From: an uncultured Oscillibacter sp.
GTDB taxonomy: Bacteria > Bacillota > Clostridia > Oscillospirales > Oscillospiraceae
Length of the DNA stretch: 7,540 nt
Assembly: GCA_937884915.1 (NCBI GenBank)
Contig: CALAAN010000396.1
Location: 1 to 7,540 of the forward strand
Reading direction: 5' to 3'
The notes under the pieces were generated by a model. That model did no database searches. It had not been told where the DNA came from and saw nothing but the letters and a program-made list of their open reading frames with translations. Of the stretch, positions 1 through 6,311 are shown one piece after another. The first letter of the stretch is position 1; each line of letters opens with the position of its first letter. Position numbers and translations under genes: made by a program.

Positions 1-708
1 GCGGTACTTCATGCCGGGGGCGCGCGGTTTTTCGCCGTCCCCCATCTTCTGCGTCACGGCCTTGTCGACCGTCACCTCGCCCAGCGCGTCGCGCAGGCTC
101 TCAAGCGGCAGTCCGCCCGGGCGCAGGAGCTGCGGCGGCGTGACCGTCAGGTCGATGATCGTCGACTCCACGCCCACCTGACAGGGGCCGCCGTCGACGA
201 TGCCGTCGATCTTGCCCCACATGTCCTCGCGCACATGCTCGGCCGTCGTGCAGCTCGGGCGGCCCGAGGTATTCGCGCTCGGCGCGGCGACCGGCACGCC
301 GGACGCTTCGATGATGGCGCGCGTGACCGCGTGGTCGGGACATCTCATGCCGACGGTCTCAAGCCCGCCGGTCGTACGCAGCGGCACGCAGGGCTTTTTC
401 TTTAAGATCATCGTCAGCGGGCCGGGCCAGAAGCGCTCGGCCAGCCTGTAGGCCGCATCCGGCACGTCCTCGCAGTAGCGCGTAAGCCAGCTCGCATCCG
501 GAATATGCAGGATGAGCGGGTTGTCCTGCGGGCGGCCCTTAGCCTCGAAAATGTGCAGCACGGCGGTCTCGTCAAGGCCGTTCGCGCCGAGACCGTAGAC
601 CGTTTCCGTCGGGATGGCTAGAAGCCCGCCGCGGCGCAGAATGTCCGCCGCCTGCGCGATGCTCTCTTTATCCTCCGATGTGCGGAGGGTAAACCATTTT
701 GTCTCCAA
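1..708 (-). CDS. tsaC: L-threonylcarbamoyladenylate synthase, Sua5/YwlC type (C-terminus beyond window)
   Basis: This gene encodes the enzyme that makes threonylcarbamoyl-AMP from threonine, bicarbonate and ATP, the first step of t6A formation at position 37 of ANN-decoding tRNAs in the cytoplasm. I translated 236 in-frame codons. The YrdC fold is clear: PTETVYGLG at residues 33-41, KGRPQDNPL at 57-65 (nucleotide-binding K57 and R59), APSANTSGRPS at 142-152 (S144, N146), VESTIID at 180-186 and RPG at 196-198. The last visible residues, APGMKYR, begin the linker motif that in Sua5-type proteins leads to a second C-terminal domain, so about 100 or more residues are probably missing beyond the edge. 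I chose the TTG at 708 because the reading METKWFTL matches the usual start of this family, and a purine-rich GAAGAGAGAA lies just upstream. The nearby ATG at 697 is out of frame. The gene lies 16 nt after prfA, a common Firmicute neighbour. Confidence 0.93.
   Translation of the reverse strand, partial: METKWFTLRTSEDKESIAQAADILRRGGLLAIPTETVYGLGANGLDETAVLHIFEAKGRPQDNPLILHIPDASWLTRYCEDVPDAAYRLAERFWPGPLTMILKKKPCVPLRTTGGLETVGMRCPDHAVTRAIIEASGVPVAAPSANTSGRPSCTTAEHVREDMWGKIDGIVDGGPCQVGVESTIIDLTVTPPQLLRPGGLPLESLRDALGEVTVDKAVTQKMGDGEKPRAPGMKYR
672..688 (-). promoter_or_regulatory. Hairpin in the first codons of tsaC (CCTCCG / CGGAGG, 5-nt loop)
   Basis: A perfect 6-bp inverted repeat, CCTCCG at 688-683 and CGGAGG at 677-672 on the minus strand, encloses the loop CACAT. 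It lies about 18 nt inside tsaC. The left arm resembles anti-Shine-Dalgarno sequence and the right arm resembles a Shine-Dalgarno sequence, so it could influence initiation at the weak TTG start. The structure is visible in the sequence; a regulatory role is only inferred, and a 6-bp repeat in GC-rich DNA can arise by chance. Confidence 0.3.
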
Positions 709-724
709 TGTTCTCTCTTCTTTC

Positions 725-1795
725 TTAAGCCTCGATACTCTCGCGCAGCTTTTCGGCCTGCTCCTGCATCGTGAGAGCGTCGATGATGGGGTCTAAGTCG
801 CCGTTCATCACGGCGTCGATGTTGAAATTTTTGTTGTCGCCTGTCAGGCGGTGGTCGGTCACGCGGTTCTGCGGGAAGTTATAGGTGCGGATGCGCTCGT
901 TGCGCATGCCGCTGCCGACCTGCGCGCGGCGCTCGCTCGTGATGGCTCCCTCCACGCGCTCGCGCTCGACCTCGTAGAGCTTGCTCGCAAGCATCGCCAT
1001 GCACTTCGCGCGGTTCTGGAGCTGGGACCGCTCCTCCTGACACGAGACGACGATGCCCGTCGGCTTGTGGATGAGGCGCACGGCGGAGCTCGTCTTATTG
1101 ACATGCTGGCCGCCCGCGCCGGAAGCGCGGTAGACCTGCATTTCGATGTCCTCGGGCCGGAGGTCGACGTCGACCTCTTCCATTTCGGGCAGCACCGCGA
1201 CCGTCGCGGTCGAGGTGTGCACGCGCCCGCCGGATTCGGTCTCCGGCACGCGCTGGACGCGGTGGACGCCGGATTCAAACTTGAAGCGCGAATACGCGCC
1301 GTCGCCGCTTACGATGAAGTCGGCCTCTTTCACGCCGCCGAGCTCCGTGTCGTTGTAGTTGAGCAGTTCCACGCGGTAGCCCCGCTTTTCGGCGTACATC
1401 GCGTACATGCGGTAGAGGTCGGCGGCGAACAGCGCGCTCTCCTCCCCGCCCACGCCGCCGCGGATCTCAACGATGACGTTTTTGTCGTCGTTCGGGTCGC
1501 GCGGCAGGAGCAGCACGCGCAGCTCGTCGAAAAGGCGCTCTTTTTCCGCCTTGGCGGCGTTCAATTCCTCCTGCGCCATGTCCCTGAGTTCGGGGTCGGA
1601 TACGAGCTCCAATGCCTGCACGATGTCGTCCTCGCACTTTTGATACGCGCGGTAGGCCTCCACCACGGCAGAGAGCTCCTTCTGCTCGCGCGTGAGCGCG
1701 CGCAGCTTCCTGGGGTCTGCGTAAATTTCCGGCACTTCGAGCAGCTCGCCGATCTCGTCATAGCGACGTGAAAGCTGTTTGAGCCTTTCCCACAT
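725..1795 (-). CDS. prfA: Peptide chain release factor 1 (RF1)
   Basis: RF1 reads UAA and UAG stop codons on the ribosome and triggers hydrolysis of peptidyl-tRNA. The 356-residue product has the normal length (about 355-360). The stop-codon recognition tripeptide is PET at residues 184-186, within HRVQRVPETESGG, which is the RF1-type PxT motif and not the SPF of RF2. The catalytic GGQ lies at 228-230 within GAGGQHVNKTSSAVR. GGVGGEES at 113-120 is the conserved start of the core domain, and the N-terminal ~100 residues form the helical domain. The ATG overlaps the flavodoxin stop as TGATG, and GGAGG lies about 10 nt upstream within that gene, so translation is probably coupled. The gene is followed after 16 nt by tsaC. 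The methyltransferase gene prmC, often adjacent to prfA, is not in this window. The gene is intact. Confidence 0.98.
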   Translation of the reverse strand: MWERLKQLSRRYDEIGELLEVPEIYADPRKLRALTREQKELSAVVEAYRAYQKCEDDIVQALELVSDPELRDMAQEELNAAKAEKERLFDELRVLLLPRDPNDDKNVIVEIRGGVGGEESALFAADLYRMYAMYAEKRGYRVELLNYNDTELGGVKEADFIVSGDGAYSRFKFESGVHRVQRVPETESGGRVHTSTATVAVLPEMEEVDVDLRPEDIEMQVYRASGAGGQHVNKTSSAVRLIHKPTGIVVSCQEERSQLQNRAKCMAMLASKLYEVERERVEGAITSERRAQVGSGMRNERIRTYNFPQNRVTDHRLTGDNKNFNIDAVMNGDLDPIIDALTMQEQAEKLRESIEA

Positions 1796-2292
1796 CAGGC
1801 CTTGTCCTCCGCGATGAAATCAGAGCAGGCCTTGACGAACTGGTCGCGCCAGAAGTGATAGCCCGCCGAATCGGGGCAGAGCGAGACATCCGCCACGTGC
1901 GGCGTCTGCAAATAAAGGTCCATCTGGCGGAAGACGTCCTTATAGTCCTGCTCGCTCTTGTGCGTGATGAGGTACGCCGCGTTCTGGATCTCATAGCCGC
2001 GGCGCTTCAAAAAGCCGCGGATCACGCTCGAGCAGCGGCCCGCCCACACGGGCGTGCCGAGGATGACAAGCTTGTAGTCCGACAGCGGCTTCCGGCACTT
2101 CGGACGCGAAACGGCGCTCGTGCGCTTGTGCATCGCGTCGAAGCAGCAGCGAAGGTACCCCATCGTGCCGCTGCGGTCGACCTTGTCGCGGATCTCAAGG
2201 CATTCGCAGTCCAGCGTCTCGGCGACTTCCTCCATGGCTTTTTTCGTGTTTCCCGTACGGGAATAGTAAAGGCATAAAATGTTATCGTTCAT
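1795..2292 (-). CDS. Flavodoxin family protein (165 aa)
   Basis: This is a small cytoplasmic flavodoxin-fold protein, expected to bind FMN and carry electrons or act as a small oxidoreductase; the partner is unknown. The N-terminal beta strand ILCLYY runs straight into the FMN-phosphate loop SRTGNT at residues 11-16. A second conserved loop, GTPVWAGR at 79-86, matches the FMN isoalloxazine-contacting region of short flavodoxin-like proteins. The product has eight cysteines, including a CC pair at 49-50, but no CxxC or ferredoxin-like cluster motif. I chose the ATG at 2292 because it starts MNDNILCLYYSRTGNT, has AGAGGA 8 nt upstream, and lies 2 nt after the stop of the previous gene. The frame stays open to 2412, but that extension would overlap the DUF218 gene and has no flavodoxin character. 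The 3' end overlaps the prfA start by 1 nt. Substrate and role cannot be read from the sequence. Confidence 0.9.
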   Translation of the reverse strand: MNDNILCLYYSRTGNTKKAMEEVAETLDCECLEIRDKVDRSGTMGYLRCCFDAMHKRTSAVSRPKCRKPLSDYKLVILGTPVWAGRCSSVIRGFLKRRGYEIQNAAYLITHKSEQDYKDVFRQMDLYLQTPHVADVSLCPDSAGYHFWRDQFVKACSDFIAEDKA

Positions 2293-2294
2293 AC

Positions 2295-3053
2295 TCAGTT
2301 TCCTCTCAGCAGGAGCCAACCGGTGGCAAAGGCCTCCCGCACATAGTAGTTGAGCTGCAAGGCGTCGTAATAGGCGCTGCGCGGCAGCGTCGCCGCCACG
2401 CCGCAGGCCCACGGCACACCGGCGATTCGTCCGGCGCGATAAATATGATAGTCATTTGTCACATAGGCAAGCGTTCCCGTTATATCAAGGCCGTTTTCTG
2501 CCATGACCGCATAGCTGAAATCAAAGTTCTCCCGCGTGCTGGTCGATCGGTCCTCGCGGTAGATACGGCTCTCGTCCACGCCGTGGGCGATGAGCCAGTC
2601 GGCCATGCAGTCGGCCTCGGAGATGTCCTCCCCCTGTCCCTGACCGCCCGAGCAGATGATGGGGATGTCCGGCTTGTCCGCGATGAAATCGAGCGCCGCC
2701 TGCAATCTCGACGAGAGCATCAGCGACGGTGTTGTCCCGTTCACGCCCGCGCCGAGGATGATGACACACTGCGCATTTTCCGACTCCGGGTCGGTGTGCG
2801 CATCGCGGATGACGAGCGCTTCAAGCCATACGAACGCAGCGAGTCCGACGCACACCAGTGCGAGCAGGACGCGCTTTCCCCACTTCGCCCACGCATGTTC
2901 CTTATATTGCTCGAACATCGCAAAGACGATCAAAAGCGCCGTCAGGCACCAGAACAGCAGCCCCGCAAAGCGCACCCCTGGGACGGCACGGCATGCCGCG
3001 CCGAGCACGGCGCAGACCGCTGCCGCCGTCCACAGTCTTTTTTGTCTCTTCAT
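2295..3053 (-). CDS. YdcF/SanA/ElyC-like DUF218 membrane protein
   Basis: This 252-residue protein has an N-terminal membrane region followed by a DUF218 (YdcF/SanA-like) domain. Hydrophobic segments lie at about residues 7-23, 28-48 and 61-82, separated by short basic stretches. The DUF218 domain runs from about 95 to 245 and shows VIILGAGV (97-104), CSGGQGQGE (134-142), E146, the STSTRENF stretch (170-177) and TNDYHIYRA (199-207), with the conserved His and Arg near its end. Characterised relatives in E. coli, SanA and ElyC, affect envelope integrity and peptidoglycan or lipid-carrier metabolism; the biochemical activity of the domain is not settled. Its place after ddl and murF in the same operon fits an envelope role, which is inference. 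It starts 10 nt after the ABC-F stop with AGGA upstream, and its stop lies 2 nt before the flavodoxin start. With three predicted segments the topology of the DUF218 domain is uncertain. Confidence 0.88.
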   Translation of the reverse strand: MKRQKRLWTAAAVCAVLGAACRAVPGVRFAGLLFWCLTALLIVFAMFEQYKEHAWAKWGKRVLLALVCVGLAAFVWLEALVIRDAHTDPESENAQCVIILGAGVNGTTPSLMLSSRLQAALDFIADKPDIPIICSGGQGQGEDISEADCMADWLIAHGVDESRIYREDRSTSTRENFDFSYAVMAENGLDITGTLAYVTNDYHIYRAGRIAGVPWACGVAATLPRSAYYDALQLNYYVREAFATGWLLLRGN

Positions 3054-3063
3054 GGCATGTTCC

Positions 3064-4965
3064 TCATTCGCCCGCCTGTTCGGCGAGCGTTTCCCACTTT
3101 TCCATCAGCTCACTGAGCTTCTGCTCGGCGGCTTCCTTCTCCTTGTAAATTTCGCTGTAGCGCTCGTAGTCGCCGCCCGCCTCCTCAAGGCGCTGCTCGA
3201 TCTCGGCGATGGCAGTCTCCTGCGCGGAAATTTCCTTTTCGCAAATCGTCAGCTGCCGCCGCGCCTGCTGGGCCGAGCGGTTCGGCTTCGGTTTCTCTGT
3301 AACCGTCTTTTCCTTTACAGTCTTTGGTGTGTGGTCGATCTTGTTCTGCGCCTCCAGCGCCTTGACCTGCCGGTAGCGCGTAAAGCCCATCGGGTAATCG
3401 GTGATGACGCCGTTTTCAAGCTCCCACACGCGCGTTGCAAAGCGGTTGATGAAATAGCGGTCGTGGCTCACGAACAGGAGCGTCCCGTCGTAGCTCTCCA
3501 CCGCCTCTTCGATCCACTCGCGCGACGCGATATCAAGGTGGTTCGTCGGCTCGTCGAGGATCAGGAGATTCACCTCTTCGTCCATCAGAATGCAGAGCTT
3601 GAGGCGCGAAAGCTCGCCGCCTGACAGCACGCTGACGCTTTTAAAAACGTCCTCGCCCGTGAAGTGGAACGCAGCCAGACGGTTGCGCGCGCTCTGCGGC
3701 GTGATGTTTCGCTTGGAGTAGAGCATCGTGTCGACCAAATTCCGCTCCGGCACGTCGAATTCGACGATCTGCGGCAGGTACGCGATGCGCACCGACGGGC
3801 CAAACTTGATCTTGCCCTCGTCGGGGTATTCCTCCTCCATCAGCATCTTGATGAGCGTCGACTTGCCCGTGCCGTTGTCGCCGATGAGCGCGATGCGCTC
3901 GCCGCCGCGCACCTGTAAATCGACGTCATGGAACAGCACACGGTCGCCGAAGCTCTTTTTGAGCTTTTTGAGCGCGAACACTTCGTCGCCGTAGAACTCC
4001 TGCGACTTGAACTGCGCGCTCAAGCTTCGCTCCTTCGTCGGCCTGCCCGTCGTGCGCATGCGCTCGATGCGCTTTTCCATCGACAGCGCGCGGCGGTACG
4101 TCTTGTCCATGCCCTTGAAGGCGAACATGCGCAGCTGCTCGGCGCTCTTTTCGAGCTGGGCGATCTTGGCCTGCTCCTTTTCGTATTGACGCATCTTCTC
4201 CAGATAGCGGCGCTCTTTTTCCACCGCGTAGAAGCTGTAATTGCCGCTGTAAAACTCCGCCTTTCCGTCGAGCACCTCAATGACGCGCGTGATGGTGCGG
4301 TCCAAAAAGTAGCGGTCATGCGAGATGGCGACGACCGTGCCCTTGAACGTCGAGAGATACTGCTCCAGCCATTCGATGGCGTGCAGGTCCAGGTGGTTCG
4401 TCGGCTCGTCGAGAAGCAGAATGTCCGTGTCCTCCAAAATGAGGCGGCCGAGGTTCACGCGCGTCTTTTCGCCGCCCGAGAGCGTGTCGAACAGGCGCTC
4501 GCGCATCTCCGGCGGGATGGAAAGACCGTTCGCGACCTTGTTGATGGGCGTCTCGGTGTCGTAGCCGCCGAGGCCCTCGAACTTGGCTGAGAGTTCGCCG
4601 TAGCGGCGCAGCGTCTCCTCGCTCTCGTCGCCGTTCGCCATCTGCTGGGAGAGGGCGTTCATCTCGTCCTCCATCTTCTGCATGCGCGAAAACGCACTCT
4701 TGAGCACATCCTCGACCGTGTAGCCCTCGGGATACACAGGAATTTGTGAGATTAGGCCCAGCCTGCGGCCCGAGGCGATGCTCACCTCGCCCGCGTCGTA
4801 GTCGAGCTCGCCCGTCAGGATGCGAAAGAGCGTCGTCTTGCCCGCGCCGTTTTTGCCGAGAAGACCCACGCGCTCGCCCGTGTCGATCTGGAAGGTGATG
4901 CCGTCCAATATTTTCTTTTCGAGGTCAAAGGACTTGACGAGTCCCGTAACGCTGATGTCGATCAT
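3064..4965 (-). CDS. ABC-F family ATPase (two nucleotide-binding domains, YdiF/Uup-like architecture)
   Basis: This is a soluble ABC-F protein of 633 residues with two complete ATPase domains and no membrane segments. Domain 1 has Walker A GKNGAGKT (37-44), signature LSGGEKTR (162-169), Walker B LLLDEPTNHLD (183-193) and switch H216. Domain 2 has GDNGTGKS (362-369), LSGGELSR (447-454), LILDEPTNHLD (468-478) and H501. Both catalytic glutamates (E187, E472) are present. The charged helical linker at about 245-325 corresponds to the P-site tRNA-interaction motif by which ABC-F proteins contact the ribosomal E site and P-site tRNA. A Lys/Thr/Pro-rich tether (about 545-565) leads to a C-terminal coiled coil (about 566-630), as in YdiF and Uup. 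The start overlaps the murF stop by 4 nt (ATGA). A housekeeping translation factor is more likely than an antibiotic-resistance ABC-F, but the subfamily cannot be fixed by eye, so no symbol is given. Confidence 0.95.
   Translation of the reverse strand: MIDISVTGLVKSFDLEKKILDGITFQIDTGERVGLLGKNGAGKTTLFRILTGELDYDAGEVSIASGRRLGLISQIPVYPEGYTVEDVLKSAFSRMQKMEDEMNALSQQMANGDESEETLRRYGELSAKFEGLGGYDTETPINKVANGLSIPPEMRERLFDTLSGGEKTRVNLGRLILEDTDILLLDEPTNHLDLHAIEWLEQYLSTFKGTVVAISHDRYFLDRTITRVIEVLDGKAEFYSGNYSFYAVEKERRYLEKMRQYEKEQAKIAQLEKSAEQLRMFAFKGMDKTYRRALSMEKRIERMRTTGRPTKERSLSAQFKSQEFYGDEVFALKKLKKSFGDRVLFHDVDLQVRGGERIALIGDNGTGKSTLIKMLMEEEYPDEGKIKFGPSVRIAYLPQIVEFDVPERNLVDTMLYSKRNITPQSARNRLAAFHFTGEDVFKSVSVLSGGELSRLKLCILMDEEVNLLILDEPTNHLDIASREWIEEAVESYDGTLLFVSHDRYFINRFATRVWELENGVITDYPMGFTRYRQVKALEAQNKIDHTPKTVKEKTVTEKPKPNRSAQQARRQLTICEKEISAQETAIAEIEQRLEEAGGDYERYSEIYKEKEAAEQKLSELMEKWETLAEQAGE
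3536..3558 (-). repeat. 23-nt direct repeat, copy in ABC-F domain 2 Walker B
   Basis: An exact 23-nt match to 4391-4413 on the same strand. It encodes the DEPTNHL core of the second Walker B motif, including its synonymous positions. It most likely reflects the internal duplication of ABC domains plus strong codon preference. Confidence 0.75.
4391..4413 (-). repeat. 23-nt direct repeat, copy in ABC-F domain 1 Walker B
   Basis: This is the partner of the repeat at 3536-3558. It encodes the same DEPTNHL stretch in the first ATPase domain. The two copies are 855 nt apart and in the same reading frame. Confidence 0.75.
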
Positions 4966-6311
4966 GCCTTGGTCAGTTCCTCTACGATCTTCTCAAAGTG
5001 CATGGAGTGCGAGGCCTTGACGAGCATCGCCGTCTCCGCCGTGAACGCCGCCTTGACGGCATCCATCGCCTCGTCCACGCTCCCAAACCATTGCGCAGAG
5101 GGGTTCCCTTCTGTAAAGTATTTTGCCCGTGCACCGATTGCGATCACGGTGTCAATGCCGAGCTCTTTGGTGAGCGCTCCGATTTCCCTGTGTGCGCGCT
5201 CGGTGAGCTCTCCGAGCTCTGCCATGTCGCCGATGACGGCGGCCCTTTTGCCGCCGCTCGCGCCCAGCACGCGCAGCGATGCCGCCATCGACTGCGGGCC
5301 CGCGTTGTAGCAGTCGTCGAGCAGACGGCGGTTTTCCGGCAGCGTGATGACGTGCATGCGCGAGCCCGCGGGCTCGTAGGCCACGACGCCGCGCTCGATC
5401 TCGTCCTTCGTTTCGCCAAGGTACTCGCCAATGGCCGCGGCCATCGCCGCGGAGTAGACCATGTGCTTCCCCGGCGCGGGGATCGTGAGCGCGTAGCGCT
5501 CCTTTTCCGTCGTCACGACGCAGCGGATGCCGTCGATGCCGAGGTCTTCAACCTCGCTGACGCGGACGTCACAGTGCTCCGACAGGCCGCAGCGCAGAAT
5601 TTTCTGCGGCAGCGTGACGGTGTTCAACAGCTCGTCGTCGCCGTTTAAGACCGCGAGGCCGTCTTTTTTGAGGTTTTCAAATATCTCGCATTTGGCCTTC
5701 AGAATGTTCTCGCGCGAGCCGAGGTATTCAATGTGCATGTCGCCGACGTTCGTGATGACGGCGATATCGGGCTTCACCATCTCGCCGAGGTAGCGGATCT
5801 GCCCCGCGCGGTCCATGCCCGTCTCGATCACCGCCGCCTGATGCGCGCGGGAGAGCCCCAGCAGCGTCTGCGGCGTGCCAATCTCATTATTATAGTTCGC
5901 CGCGGTCTTGAGCGTATGGAACTTCGTACCCAGCACCGAGGCGATCATTTCCTTCGTCGTCGTCTTGCCGACGCTGCCCGTCACCTGCACAAAGGGGATG
6001 GCAAACTGTGAACGGTACCACGCGGCCAAGTTTTTGAGCGCAAGCAGCGTGTCGGGCACCTTGATGTAGAATTTCCTGGGCAGCAACATTTCCGGCACGC
6101 GCGCGCAGAGGCAGCCCTCCGCGCCCGCGGAAAGCGCCTTTTCGATGTAGTCATGCCCGTCAAAGCGCTCGCCGACGAGCGGCAGGAAAACCTCGCCCGC
6201 TTTAACGGTGCGGCTGTCGGTGTTCACGCCGAGAATTTGCGTCGTCTCTTCGCCCTGTAACAGCTCGCCGTGCACCGCCGCGAGCAGCCCCTTTACCGTG
6301 ATGGCCTCCAT
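4962..6311 (-). CDS. murF: UDP-N-acetylmuramoyl-tripeptide--D-alanyl-D-alanine ligase (MurF)
   Basis: MurF uses ATP to join D-Ala-D-Ala to UDP-MurNAc-tripeptide, the last cytoplasmic step in building the pentapeptide. The 449-residue length is normal. The N-terminal substrate domain includes GVNTDSRTVKAGEVFLPLVG at 28-47, and the central ATPase domain has P-loop TGSVGKTTTK at 111-120, the MurF-typical NNEIGTP at 141-147, IETGMDRAGQI at 162-172 and ITNVGDMHIEYLGS at 186-199. The C-terminal domain has GSRMHVI (316-322), DDCYNAGPQSM (332-342), GDMAELGE (361-368) and VKASHSMHFE (431-440). The stretch YNAGP differs from the more usual YNANP, probably a lineage variant. The ATG directly abuts the ddl stop (TAAATG) with AGAGG about 7 nt upstream, and the stop overlaps the ABC-F start by 4 nt. 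The ddl-murF pair is also found in Bacillus. No frameshift or truncation is seen. Confidence 0.98.
   Translation of the reverse strand: MEAITVKGLLAAVHGELLQGEETTQILGVNTDSRTVKAGEVFLPLVGERFDGHDYIEKALSAGAEGCLCARVPEMLLPRKFYIKVPDTLLALKNLAAWYRSQFAIPFVQVTGSVGKTTTKEMIASVLGTKFHTLKTAANYNNEIGTPQTLLGLSRAHQAAVIETGMDRAGQIRYLGEMVKPDIAVITNVGDMHIEYLGSRENILKAKCEIFENLKKDGLAVLNGDDELLNTVTLPQKILRCGLSEHCDVRVSEVEDLGIDGIRCVVTTEKERYALTIPAPGKHMVYSAAMAAAIGEYLGETKDEIERGVVAYEPAGSRMHVITLPENRRLLDDCYNAGPQSMAASLRVLGASGGKRAAVIGDMAELGELTERAHREIGALTKELGIDTVIAIGARAKYFTEGNPSAQWFGSVDEAMDAVKAAFTAETAMLVKASHSMHFEKIVEELTKA

Noticed and set aside
668..697. The ATG at 697 as the true start of tsaC
   Set aside because: This frame ends after nine codons. 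The frame starting with TTG at 708 gives METKWFTL and continues through the whole YrdC domain.
851..1771. A 306-codon plus-strand open frame opposite prfA
   Set aside because: It mirrors a highly conserved gene with all RF1 motifs. The antisense frame is open because of GC-rich third positions, and its product is low-complexity Arg/Ala/Val/His-rich with no recognisable motif.
2293..2412. N-terminal extension of the flavodoxin to an ATG at 2412
   Set aside because: It would overlap the DUF218 gene by about 118 nt, reads as Arg/Ala/Leu-rich non-homologous sequence, and the ATG at 2292 has a good ribosome site and begins exactly at the flavodoxin fold.
2656..3624. A 322-codon plus-strand open frame opposite the DUF218 and ABC-F genes
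   Set aside because: It spans the junction of two real minus-strand genes, has no convincing ribosome site and gives compositionally odd protein. It is a shadow of those genes.
3928..4590. Long plus-strand open frame opposite the first half of the ABC-F gene
   Set aside because: This is an antisense shadow of the conserved ATPase domain and linker; its His/Leu/Arg-rich product is typical of antisense frames in GC-rich genes.
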